Source of the DNA: an uncultured Lachnospiraceae bacterium
GTDB lineage: Bacteria; Bacillota; Clostridia; Lachnospirales; Lachnospiraceae
DNA: 5,205 bases
Assembly (NCBI GenBank): GCA_902796695.1
Contig: CADBQE010000260.1
Span: forward strand, 1-5,205
Reading direction: 5' to 3'
Made by a program: the position numbers and the translations under genes. The notes below the pieces were generated by a model, which was given only the letters and a program-made list of their open reading frames with translations, was not told the origin of the DNA and made no database searches. This document shows positions 1 to 5,205 of the stretch, piece after piece; position 1 is the stretch's first letter, and each line of letters begins with the position of its first letter.

Positions 1-1
1 C

Positions 2-976
2 AGCGACTACCTGACCTTTGTCATGGGCATCTGCTTCTTCCTGTACCTGCAGGTGACGCAGGAACGGCTGCTGCAGTCTGTCGGACGCACGGACAAGTCC
101 ATGCTGATCCAGCTCTCCGGGGCCGTGGTCAATATCATATTAGACCCGCTCTTTATCTTCGGCTACGCGGGCTTCCCGAGGCTGGAAGTGAAGGGCGCCG
201 CCGTCGCCACCGTCATCGGCCAGGCCGTCGCCACCGGAGTGGGACTGCTTCTGAATCTGAAATACAACCCGGATCTGCGCGGAGCCTTCCGCATGATCCG
301 ATTCCGCGGCCGGATCGCGGCGGATATTTACCGGATCGGCATGCCTTCCATTCTGATGCAGTCGATCGGCTCTGTGGTCAATTTCTGCATGAATCAGATC
401 CTGATCGGCTTTACGGAGGCCGCTACGGCCGTCTACGGGGCTTATTTCAAGCTGCAGAGCTTCATCTTCATGCCGATCTTCGGGCTCAACAACGCCATGC
501 TCCCCATCATATCCTACAATTACGGCGCCGGCCTGTTCGATCGGGTGAAAAAGACCTACCGGCTGTCCATCGCCGCCGCCGTGGGCTATATGTCGCTGGG
601 AACGCTGGCGTTTCTGCTGATCCCGAATCTTCTGCTGGGGATCTTCTCGCCTACACAGGAGATGCTGGATATCGGAACGCGGGCCATGCGGATTATCAGT
701 CTGCACTTCCCACTCGCGGGGTTCTGCATCATTGCGGGCTCCGTGTGCCAGGCGATCGGCAATCCGTTCCACACTCTGCTGATCTCCGTCTGCCGCCAGG
801 TGATCGTTCTGCTGCCCGCGGCCTATCTGCTCTCGCTCAGCGGCATCCTGGACAATGTCTGGTTCTGCTTCCCGCTTGCGGAAGCGGTTTCGTTTGTACT
901 CAGCTTCTATTTCCTGGGGAGGACGGTTGTCCGGCTCCGGAAGCCGGATGCGGCGGCGCAGCCGGAAACGGTCTGA
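2..976 (+). CDS. MATE-family multidrug/cation antiporter, C-terminal part (5' end outside window)
   Basis: This is an integral membrane antiporter of the MATE family, which exports drugs or other organic cations in exchange for Na+ or H+. The reading frame is open from base 2, so the Met at 23 is internal and the true start lies left of the window. 324 residues are visible, against about 450 for the family. Family hallmarks are the DPLFIFG stretch (visible residues 48-54) followed by KGAAVATVIGQ, and the SYNYGAG motif (171-177) followed by a basic RVKKTYR segment that opens the second half of the family's repeated fold. Hydrophobic helices recur to the end, and the protein closes with a short basic and polar tail (RLRKPDAAAQPETV). 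It is convergent with the next gene and shares its terminator. The substrate cannot be deduced; a polysaccharide-flippase relative is less likely given the YNYGAG motif. Confidence 0.93.
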   Translation, partial: SDYLTFVMGICFFLYLQVTQERLLQSVGRTDKSMLIQLSGAVVNIILDPLFIFGYAGFPRLEVKGAAVATVIGQAVATGVGLLLNLKYNPDLRGAFRMIRFRGRIAADIYRIGMPSILMQSIGSVVNFCMNQILIGFTEAATAVYGAYFKLQSFIFMPIFGLNNAMLPIISYNYGAGLFDRVKKTYRLSIAAAVGYMSLGTLAFLLIPNLLLGIFSPTQEMLDIGTRAMRIISLHFPLAGFCIIAGSVCQAIGNPFHTLLISVCRQVIVLLPAAYLLSLSGILDNVWFCFPLAEAVSFVLSFYFLGRTVVRLRKPDAAAQPETV

Positions 977-996
977 CACGAGGGAATTTTCCCATA

Positions 997-1034
997 AAAA
1001 GCGGCGGTCTTCTTCAGCGAAGGCCGCCGCTTTT
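997..1034. terminator. Bidirectional Rho-independent terminator between convergent genes
   Basis: The arms 997-1009 and 1022-1034 pair over 13 positions (one G-T wobble), with a GCGGCGG core. Three further pairs (TTC 1010-1012 with GAA 1019-1021) close a six-base loop. The stem is flanked by A-tract on the left (996-1000) and T-tract on the right (1031-1034), so either transcript ends in a GC-rich hairpin followed by U residues. It lies 20 bases after the antiporter stop and 17 bases after the RNase HI stop, as expected for one terminator serving both converging units. Confidence 0.9.
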
Positions 1035-1051
1035 CTGATGCGGGAAACTGT

Positions 1052-1666
1052 TTATGCGAGCCCCAGGGCTTCTTTGGCCAGACGGTCCGCCAGGTCGTTG
1101 CCGCGGTCGTGGGAGTGGCCCTTGACCTTGCGGAAATGCACTTCCAGGCGGTCCCGGATGCTGTTGTAGTAATCACGGTACAGGATCGTCCCCGGCTTGT
1201 TTGCTTTCCACTCGCCGGTGCACCAGCAGCGGATGCCCATGTAGTCGTGATACAGGTACAGGACGTCGTAGCCGTTTTCGAGCGCGTAAGCCATCGCGGC
1301 CATGGCGCCGCGGATCTCGCCGGCCACATTGTGCATGGAGGCGTTTTCGGGGTCGGTAAACTTCTGTTTAAAGCAGAGTTCCTCGCCGTCGCCGAGCACA
1401 GCCATGCCGTAAGCGTATTCGCCGGTGTCGGCCCGGAAGCTGCCGTCTACATAGATCTCTACAAAGGACAGGGAGGGGTCCTCAAGGCCGCCGGGCTTAA
1501 GGCCCTGCTCTTCTCCCCCGCAGTAGGCTTCCGCTTCCCCGCGGGTGGAAAAGCTTTTGTACTCCGCTCCCGGATAGCCGATCACCTGAGCCCGGCAGGC
1601 GTCCCAGGACTCATAGATGCCCGGAACTCTGCCGTTTCTGACTGCGTAGTATTTCTTCTGTTTCAT
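1052..1666 (-). CDS. rnhA: Ribonuclease HI with N-terminal hybrid-binding domain
   Basis: This cytoplasmic endonuclease cuts the RNA strand of RNA-DNA hybrids (R-loops, Okazaki primers). The 204 residues form two domains. Residues 4-50 match the caulimovirus-viroplasmin-like hybrid-binding domain (KKYYAVRNGRVPGIYESW, then a stretch ending in SFSTRGEAEAYC). Residues 68-204 are the RNase H fold. The four carboxylates of the active site are all present: D74 in YVDGSF, E117 in GEIRGA, D141 in LYHDYMG and D191 in GNDLAD. The loop histidine is probably H184 in VKGHSH. The WCTGEWKAN segment (148-156) is typical of the Bacillota two-domain form. The start overlaps the stop of the upstream gene by four bases (ATGA, 1663-1666), with only a weak GAAGG-type ribosome site about 10 bases upstream, suggesting translational coupling. 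It is probably functional; the symbol is by family, since Bacillota also carry other RNase H paralogues. Confidence 0.93.
   Translation of the reverse strand: MKQKKYYAVRNGRVPGIYESWDACRAQVIGYPGAEYKSFSTRGEAEAYCGGEEQGLKPGGLEDPSLSFVEIYVDGSFRADTGEYAYGMAVLGDGEELCFKQKFTDPENASMHNVAGEIRGAMAAMAYALENGYDVLYLYHDYMGIRCWCTGEWKANKPGTILYRDYYNSIRDRLEVHFRKVKGHSHDRGNDLADRLAKEALGLA
1663..1666 (-). promoter_or_regulatory. ATGA stop/start overlap coupling cohesin protein to RNase HI
   Basis: On the minus strand these four bases read ATGA: the TGA ends the 771-residue membrane protein and the ATG starts RNase HI. Upstream the only ribosome-site-like sequence is a weak GAAGG at 1677-1681, so re-initiation by ribosomes finishing the previous gene is the likely route of translation. 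Confidence 0.8.
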
Positions 1667-3978
1667 GCTTCCGGTGCCTTCGGCTCCGCAGGGGCTTCCG
1701 CGTCCGCGTCATCGCCTGCGTTTTCGGCAGGAGCTTCCGCCTCTTCTGCGGCCTCTTCCGCGGGAATTTCCGCCTCTTCGGCCGCTTCTTCGGGCGCGTC
1801 TTCCGCAGTTGTCTGCTCTTCTTCGCGGCGCAGCTGCTCATCTAGAACGGGGTCCAGGTCCTCTACGGTCCAGGGTGAGTTCGTTTCCTTGGCCATGGAG
1901 TAGAGCGAGCCGCTGTTCATGCTCAGGAAGGCTTTTTCTTCTTCGGGACTCAGTTCCCCGCGGTCCTTCAGTTCTTCCTGCAGATGCTTTTTATCCTTGG
2001 CCAGCAGAATAATGGCCAGTGCGCTTCCGCAGACGACTGCGGCCATGACAGCATAGATCCACCAGGGAATGCCGCCTTTGTCCGCACCGCTGCGGTTTCC
2101 GGGCTCGTTCGCGGAGGCGCTTTCACTTTCCGTTGCGGCCGGCTCGGTGGCCGCGGCCGACTGTGTTTCGGGCGCCTGCGTGGCCGGCTCGGTGGTCGGC
2201 GGCTCGGTCGTCGGCTCTTCCGTAGGAGGCTCTGTGGGTGCTTCCGTCGTCGGAACGACGGCAAGGCCCAGGCGCTGCAGCGTCCCTTCCTTCAGGTCGT
2301 ACAGATAGAATCCGGGTTCCCCGTCTTCTTCCAGGATGCGCTCGGGCGCAGCGGTTTCATCGAAATCAAGGGAAGGTTCTTCCGTCGCGTCTGCTTCGGA
2401 CGGATCCTCCGAGGCCGGTTCCGTTTCTTCCGGCTGCACTTCTTTCATGCGTACGCCGTAAACAATATAGTGGTCCGGATTGCCGACGCCTTCGGGCAGC
2501 AGCACTTCAAAGGAAGACTGATCCGTTGTCACCATTTTCCGCAGCACATAGCCTGCGGGGATCTCCGCGTCTTTCGGGATGGGAAGGACCTTGAACAGGA
2601 GCGGAACGGATTCCAGAAGCAGCGGTTCTTCGGTTGTTGCGGGTTCGGTTGTCTCCGGTTCGGTCGTTTCCGCGGGCTCGGTGGTTTCTTCCGGGGTTTC
2701 GGTCTCAGCAGGCTGAGTGTCTTCGGTTTCCGACTCTTCCGTTCCGGGCGTTTCCTGCGGTCTTACGATGACTACCCGGTAATCGCTGACCGTATAGCCG
2801 TCTTCGGCGGTCACGTGGATCACCAGCTCGGTTTCTCCGTACGGGATGTTGTCCAATGAAATGTTCGGATAAGCGGACGCGCCGCCGTCGCGGGTCGTAT
2901 AGCGCAGAGTCAGTGCGCTGACGGAGGGATCGATCTCCTGCCGGTACGTCAACACTTCCGGCGAGAAGGAAGGCCACAGCGACCCGCTGCCCTCCAGGGA
3001 CAGGCTGTACAGCGCCGCGTCATGGGACGGCTGCCGTTCGGTAGGCGCCTCGGTAGGCGCTTCGGTTTCCGGCTCTTCCAGCATAAAAGTATAGTCCGTG
3101 TAATCCGTCTCATCCGGTGTCAGCACGCGGATCACCATCTCTCTGCCCTGGGAGAAGACCCAGGTGCCGGGTTCGGCTTCCGAGAAAGGCCAGTAGTAGG
3201 AACCGGCGCGGCTGTCGGTCACATGGAAAGAATGGCGCAGTTTCTCAGTCCCCTCCGGAACGCGCACGGTATATTCCGTAATGTCCGGATCAAAGGACGG
3301 AATGAGTTCGCCGCCTTCAAAGGATACACTGTCCAGCGTCAGGGCGACCGGTGCCGGGGGAGCCGTAGGGGCTTCCGTGGGCGGATCCGTGGGGGCTTCG
3401 GTAGGCGCTTCCGTGGGGGCTTCCGTGGGGGCTTCGGTAGGAGGATCCGTAGGTTCGGGCTCCTCCGTAGGAGCTTCGGTAGGCGCTTCGGTAGGAGCCT
3501 CCGTAGGCGGTTCCGTGGGCGCCGGGTTGATCGTGACCGACGCGCTTCCGATCGCGATATCCGTGATGCTGTTGCCGGCCGTATCGCTGATGTCCGCATA
3601 CGTGATCTCTATGCTTGTTGTGCCGCTCTTCAGCGCGGTAAAGAACAGGCTGTAAGCAAAATAAAAGCCGCCAGTGGACAGATAGATATCGTTGATCCGG
3701 AACTCGTCCTCATCAATGAAGGGGTTGGGGTTCAGGTTGGGCGAACCGCCGGACACGCCGTTGAAGCGGAGGTATTCGGGATCATAGTGAAACTTGAGGT
3801 CCAGGCCCCCGATCATCGGGGTGATATCCATAGTGACGGTCAGTTCCTCTCCCTCGGTGCACGCCGGGGCATAAAAGCTTATCGTGGCATCGGCAGCATG
3901 CACCGGCATGTTTCCCGCAGCCAGCAGCACGGCCAGCAGTCCGGCGAAAAGCGCTTTCATTTTTCTTTTCAGATTCAT
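1663..3978 (-). CDS. Secreted membrane-anchored cohesin / cadherin-like domain protein
   Basis: This 771-residue surface protein probably serves as an anchor or adaptor; no enzyme domain is visible. In order: a signal peptide (1-28; basic MNLKRKMK, hydrophobic core, PVHA cleavage site); a cohesin-like beta-sandwich (about 30-151); a Pro-Thr-Glu linker (153-208); a cadherin-like beta-sandwich domain (212-301); a short PTE linker; a second cadherin-like domain (321-406); a Thr/Glu-rich linker (407-453); a segment I cannot assign (454-575) split by an acidic insert; another PTE linker (577-627); one transmembrane helix (about 638-660) followed by KDKK; and a cytoplasmic tail (661-771) ending in Glu/Ala/Pro-rich sequence. 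There is no LPxTG motif, so anchoring is by the helix, not sortase. The start overlaps the upstream dockerin gene by four bases and has an AGGAAA ribosome site 10 bases away (3989-3994). It probably binds the dockerin of its neighbour. Family naming is by fold and pattern. Confidence 0.88.
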   Translation of the reverse strand: MNLKRKMKALFAGLLAVLLAAGNMPVHAADATISFYAPACTEGEELTVTMDITPMIGGLDLKFHYDPEYLRFNGVSGGSPNLNPNPFIDEDEFRINDIYLSTGGFYFAYSLFFTALKSGTTSIEITYADISDTAGNSITDIAIGSASVTINPAPTEPPTEAPTEAPTEAPTEEPEPTDPPTEAPTEAPTEAPTEAPTDPPTEAPTAPPAPVALTLDSVSFEGGELIPSFDPDITEYTVRVPEGTEKLRHSFHVTDSRAGSYYWPFSEAEPGTWVFSQGREMVIRVLTPDETDYTDYTFMLEEPETEAPTEAPTERQPSHDAALYSLSLEGSGSLWPSFSPEVLTYRQEIDPSVSALTLRYTTRDGGASAYPNISLDNIPYGETELVIHVTAEDGYTVSDYRVVIVRPQETPGTEESETEDTQPAETETPEETTEPAETTEPETTEPATTEEPLLLESVPLLFKVLPIPKDAEIPAGYVLRKMVTTDQSSFEVLLPEGVGNPDHYIVYGVRMKEVQPEETEPASEDPSEADATEEPSLDFDETAAPERILEEDGEPGFYLYDLKEGTLQRLGLAVVPTTEAPTEPPTEEPTTEPPTTEPATQAPETQSAAATEPAATESESASANEPGNRSGADKGGIPWWIYAVMAAVVCGSALAIILLAKDKKHLQEELKDRGELSPEEEKAFLSMNSGSLYSMAKETNSPWTVEDLDPVLDEQLRREEEQTTAEDAPEEAAEEAEIPAEEAAEEAEAPAENAGDDADAEAPAEPKAPEA
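1666..1830 (-). other. Acidic Glu/Ala/Pro-rich cytoplasmic tail of the cohesin protein
   Basis: Residues 717-771 of the membrane protein are almost entirely Glu, Ala, Asp and Pro, with repeats of the EEAAEEAE and PAE type. They follow a more ordinary cytoplasmic stretch (661-716) containing KKHLQEELKDRGELSPEEE and SPWTVEDLDP. The tail is strongly negative and probably disordered or partly helical. It lies inside the cell by the positive-inside rule (KDKK directly after the helix). Confidence 0.75.
1999..2067 (-). other. Transmembrane anchor helix of the cohesin protein
   Basis: Residues 638-660 begin PWWIYAVMAAVV and continue hydrophobic to AIILLA, then are stopped by KDKK. This is the only membrane span after the signal peptide. 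It places the cohesin and cadherin-like domains outside and about 110 residues inside the cell. Confidence 0.9.
3355..3522 (-). repeat. Tandem 12-base repeats encoding a PTEA-type linker
   Basis: Residues 153-208 are built from four-residue units of the PTEA, PTEP and PTDP type, encoded by imperfect 12-base repeats; on the plus strand they appear as GCTTCCGTGGGG and GCTTCGGTAGGC variants. The linker joins the cohesin-like domain to the first cadherin-like domain and is expected to be extended, and possibly O-glycosylated on Thr. Shorter stretches of the same unit recur at about 3031-3075 and 2173-2250. Near-identical units could let the number of copies vary between strains. Confidence 0.88.
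3526..3891 (-). other. Cohesin-like domain
   Basis: Residues 30-151 follow the signal peptide directly. The pattern fits cohesins: a short first strand (TISFYAP), an acidic turn and TVTMDI strand, then GGLDLKFHYDPEYLRFNGV, which parallels the G-x-D-F-x-F-x-YDP-x-x-L core of type I cohesins. A central FYFAYSLFF strand, SGTTSIEITYADISD, and a closing SVTINP strand leading into the PT linker complete it. Known cohesins bind dockerins with high affinity; binding here is inferred. Confidence 0.78.
3895..3978 (-). other. Signal peptide of the cohesin protein
   Basis: Residues 1-28 show a basic N-region (MNLKRKMK), a Leu/Ala-rich core and a PVHA site before ADATISF. This is a standard Sec signal cleaved by signal peptidase I. 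There is no lipobox cysteine. Confidence 0.9.
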
Positions 3979-3994
3979 TGCACCCTGCTTTCCT
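3975..3994 (-). promoter_or_regulatory. ATGA overlap and AGGAAA ribosome site starting the cohesin gene
   Basis: Bases 3975-3978 read ATGA on the minus strand: the TGA ends the dockerin enzyme and the ATG begins the cohesin protein. An AGGAAA ribosome-binding site (3989-3994) lies 10 bases upstream, inside the last codons of the enzyme gene, with an AGGG (3983-3986) closer in. Coupling should keep anchor and enzyme output in proportion. The signal peptide directly after this Met supports the start. Confidence 0.85.
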
Positions 3995-5204
3995 GCGCGA
4001 TCCGGCCGGTCCCCAGAATATGATTGCGGATCCGGATCAGATCGGACATCTTGATAGAATTATCGAAATTGGCGTCGGCGGCCTTCTTGAAGGCGCCGCT
4101 CAGAAGATCTTCGCCCAGAATATGGTTTCGTAAGCGGACCAGGTCCGACATCTGGATCTTCCCGTCCCCGTTTACGTCCCCGTAGATCAGGCACGTCCCG
4201 GTTTTGTACAGAGCTCCGTTCGGCGCATAGATCCGGATCCGGTCGCCCGTCATGATCAGGGCGTCCGCGGCTTTTTTCCGGCCGGAAGCGTCATACAGCA
4301 CCAGCGAGGAGCCGTTGGCCAGCGTCACCCCGTTCCGGAATTCCGACACGGTCGTTCCCGGCTCGATCCCGGTCCAGTAGCTGCCCGAGCGGATATAGCC
4401 GCTTGTAAATACCGCGCTTTCCGCTTTGGCCCGGAAGATATTGACGGTATACTCCCTGGTGCTGCCGTTGGCGGCGGTCACCGTGAGCGTGACGATATTC
4501 TCTCCGGGTTTCAGGCTGATCTTCCCGGTTCCCGCAACGGAGGCGCCGTCATCGATGGGGACGGCCCGCAGCGTCATTTCCGCCGCATTCACGGCCATGA
4601 CATAGGATGTTTCGTCCACGTTCACGGACGGGTTCCGGATCGCTTCTTCGGCCGTAATGGACAGCAGGCGGTTGTTCGGGTTCTTGTTGACCGCCGCATT
4701 CTCATCCCAGGTCGGCTGCGGCGCCGGCGTCTGCGGCATATTCAGGTAGGCCGGAATATCGAAGCGCAGGACATGCGAACGGGCGATGTCGTCGTACGCG
4801 AGAGCCATGTGGCGGGATTCGGAGTACGCGCCCATGATATTGGTCATATACTGGTGCCAGTAGATCCCGTTGGCCACGTTGAAGCGCTTGTAATACAGCG
4901 TATTCTGTCCGGTTCTGAGATAGTTGTAGGCGTGGAACATCGCACCGCCCCAGAGCGCTTTTTCGCGGGTGTTCCAGGGTCGGTTGTAGTCGGTGTGGCC
5001 GCGGTCCTGGCCTTCGGCAAACCACAGCCCTACGTCATTGGCGTCCATGCCCATCATCGTATAGGCGTAGACATTATAGTAATTGTAATAGCCCTTCAGG
5101 GAAATACCGCCCGGCGAAACGGTGGTGCTTTTGCCGCTGATGCTCTTGCTGAGGCCGTTCGCACCGATCTCCTGCTTGATGGAGGAGGCCAGATAATAGG
5201 GACT
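3975..5204 (-). CDS. Dockerin-bearing GH73 peptidoglycan hydrolase (N-terminus outside window)
   Basis: This is a secreted cell-wall hydrolase, probably an endo-beta-N-acetylglucosaminidase of family GH73 cutting the glycan strands of peptidoglycan. The frame stays open to the right edge, giving 409 visible residues; the Met at 5057 is internal because the catalytic domain starts further upstream. Domains by visible residue: GH73 (1-139), with the probable catalytic Glu at residue 12 (YYLASSIKQEIG; codon 5169-5171), then GYYNYYNV, YNRPWNT, GQNTLYYKRFNV and HQYMTNI, all typical of clostridial glucosaminidases; a cadherin-like beta-sandwich (179-258); a small beta-rich module often found before gut-bacterial dockerins (262-340); and a type I dockerin (341-398). 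No wall-binding repeats are visible, though they could lie off-window with the signal peptide. It overlaps the cohesin gene by four bases, which suggests a cognate pair. Confidence 0.92.
   Translation of the reverse strand, partial: SPYYLASSIKQEIGANGLSKSISGKSTTVSPGGISLKGYYNYYNVYAYTMMGMDANDVGLWFAEGQDRGHTDYNRPWNTREKALWGGAMFHAYNYLRTGQNTLYYKRFNVANGIYWHQYMTNIMGAYSESRHMALAYDDIARSHVLRFDIPAYLNMPQTPAPQPTWDENAAVNKNPNNRLLSITAEEAIRNPSVNVDETSYVMAVNAAEMTLRAVPIDDGASVAGTGKISLKPGENIVTLTVTAANGSTREYTVNIFRAKAESAVFTSGYIRSGSYWTGIEPGTTVSEFRNGVTLANGSSLVLYDASGRKKAADALIMTGDRIRIYAPNGALYKTGTCLIYGDVNGDGKIQMSDLVRLRNHILGEDLLSGAFKKAADANFDNSIKMSDLIRIRNHILGTGRIAQESRVQ
4008..4184 (-). other. Type I dockerin domain
   Basis: Two 22-residue Ca2+-binding repeats are present. 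The first begins DVNGDGKIQMSDLVRLRNHI and the second DANFDNSIKMSDLIRIRNHI; each ends LG, with an 11-12-residue spacer containing AFKKAA between them. Calcium ligand positions 1, 3, 5 and 12 are D, N, D, D in both. The residues at 10-11 (MS) and 17-18 (RN), which decide cohesin recognition in studied dockerins, are identical in both repeats. About ten residues follow before the stop. Confidence 0.93.
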
Positions 5205-5205
5205 G

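Noticed and set aside
140..979. Long minus-strand open frame across the antiporter gene
   Set aside because: Its translation is Arg/Asp/Gln-rich with no recognisable domain, and it lies opposite a clear MATE frame; it is a by-product of GC-rich codon use.
982..993. GGGAA/TTCCC inverted repeat after the antiporter stop
   Set aside because: The arms are five bases apart by only two bases, too tight for a stable hairpin, and the stronger terminator lies directly downstream.
1109..1903. Plus-strand open frame opposite RNase HI and the acidic tail
   Set aside because: The Ala/Ser-rich end is the complement of the Glu/Ala tail, and the RNase HI active-site residues fix the true strand.
1663..2067. 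Sortase (LPxTG) anchoring of the cohesin protein
   Set aside because: No LPxTG-like motif precedes the helix and more than 100 residues follow it, unlike a sorting signal.
1984..2859. Plus-strand open frame rich in Gly, Arg and Phe opposite the cohesin gene
   Set aside because: Low-complexity complement of Thr/Glu/Pro linkers; no start context or domain supports it.
3355..3522. Possible CRISPR-like or intergenic direct repeats
   Set aside because: The 12-base units are contiguous without unique spacers and keep frame inside a large coding sequence.
3022..4023. Long plus-strand open frame opposite the cohesin gene, with Gly/Arg repeats
   Set aside because: The GRRFRGGF-like repeats are the reverse of the PTEA linker DNA. 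The minus frame has a signal peptide, domains and a membrane helix, so this is a shadow.
3975..5057. Met at 5057 as the start of the dockerin enzyme
   Set aside because: The frame stays open to the right edge and the upstream 49 residues contain the conserved GH73 start, including the probable catalytic Glu; there is no signal peptide at this Met.

Overview
The window looks like chromosomal DNA from a GC-rich, Gram-positive anaerobe of the Bacillota (Clostridia-like, probably gut-associated). This rests on protein types: a type I dockerin, a cohesin-like module, cadherin-like beta-sandwich domains, Pro-Thr-Glu linkers, a clostridial-style GH73 glucosaminidase and a two-domain RNase HI. The species cannot be named from the sequence.

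Layout. Positions 2-976 (+) hold the C-terminal three quarters of a MATE-family multidrug/cation antiporter, cut by the left edge. A 75-base convergent gap follows, with a strong hairpin (997-1034) that should end transcription from both sides. The rest of the window is minus strand and reads right to left as one tight gene string: (1) a right-edge-truncated GH73 peptidoglycan hydrolase ending in a dockerin (3975-5204); (2) a 771-residue secreted, membrane-anchored protein with a signal peptide, cohesin-like domain, two cadherin-like domains, PTE-rich linkers, one membrane helix and an acidic cytoplasmic tail (1663-3978); (3) a ribonuclease HI with an N-terminal hybrid-binding domain (1052-1666). 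Both junctions are 4-base ATGA stop/start overlaps, so the three genes are probably co-transcribed and translationally coupled. The promoter must lie beyond the right edge.

How they may work together. The main observation is a matched pair. A wall hydrolase carrying a dockerin is encoded directly upstream of, and overlapping, a membrane protein carrying a cohesin-like domain. The simplest reading is that the cohesin protein tethers the hydrolase at the outer face of the membrane, within reach of peptidoglycan, and that its cytoplasmic tail links this to something inside the cell. This would be a one-cohesin/one-dockerin anchoring device for cell-wall remodelling rather than a polysaccharide-degrading cellulosome. 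The pairing is inferred from domains and gene order and is not shown by the sequence alone. RNase HI has no obvious link to this role and may simply share the transcript.

No tRNA, rRNA, CRISPR array, insertion sequence or phage gene was seen. There is no gene-free stretch over 300 bases.
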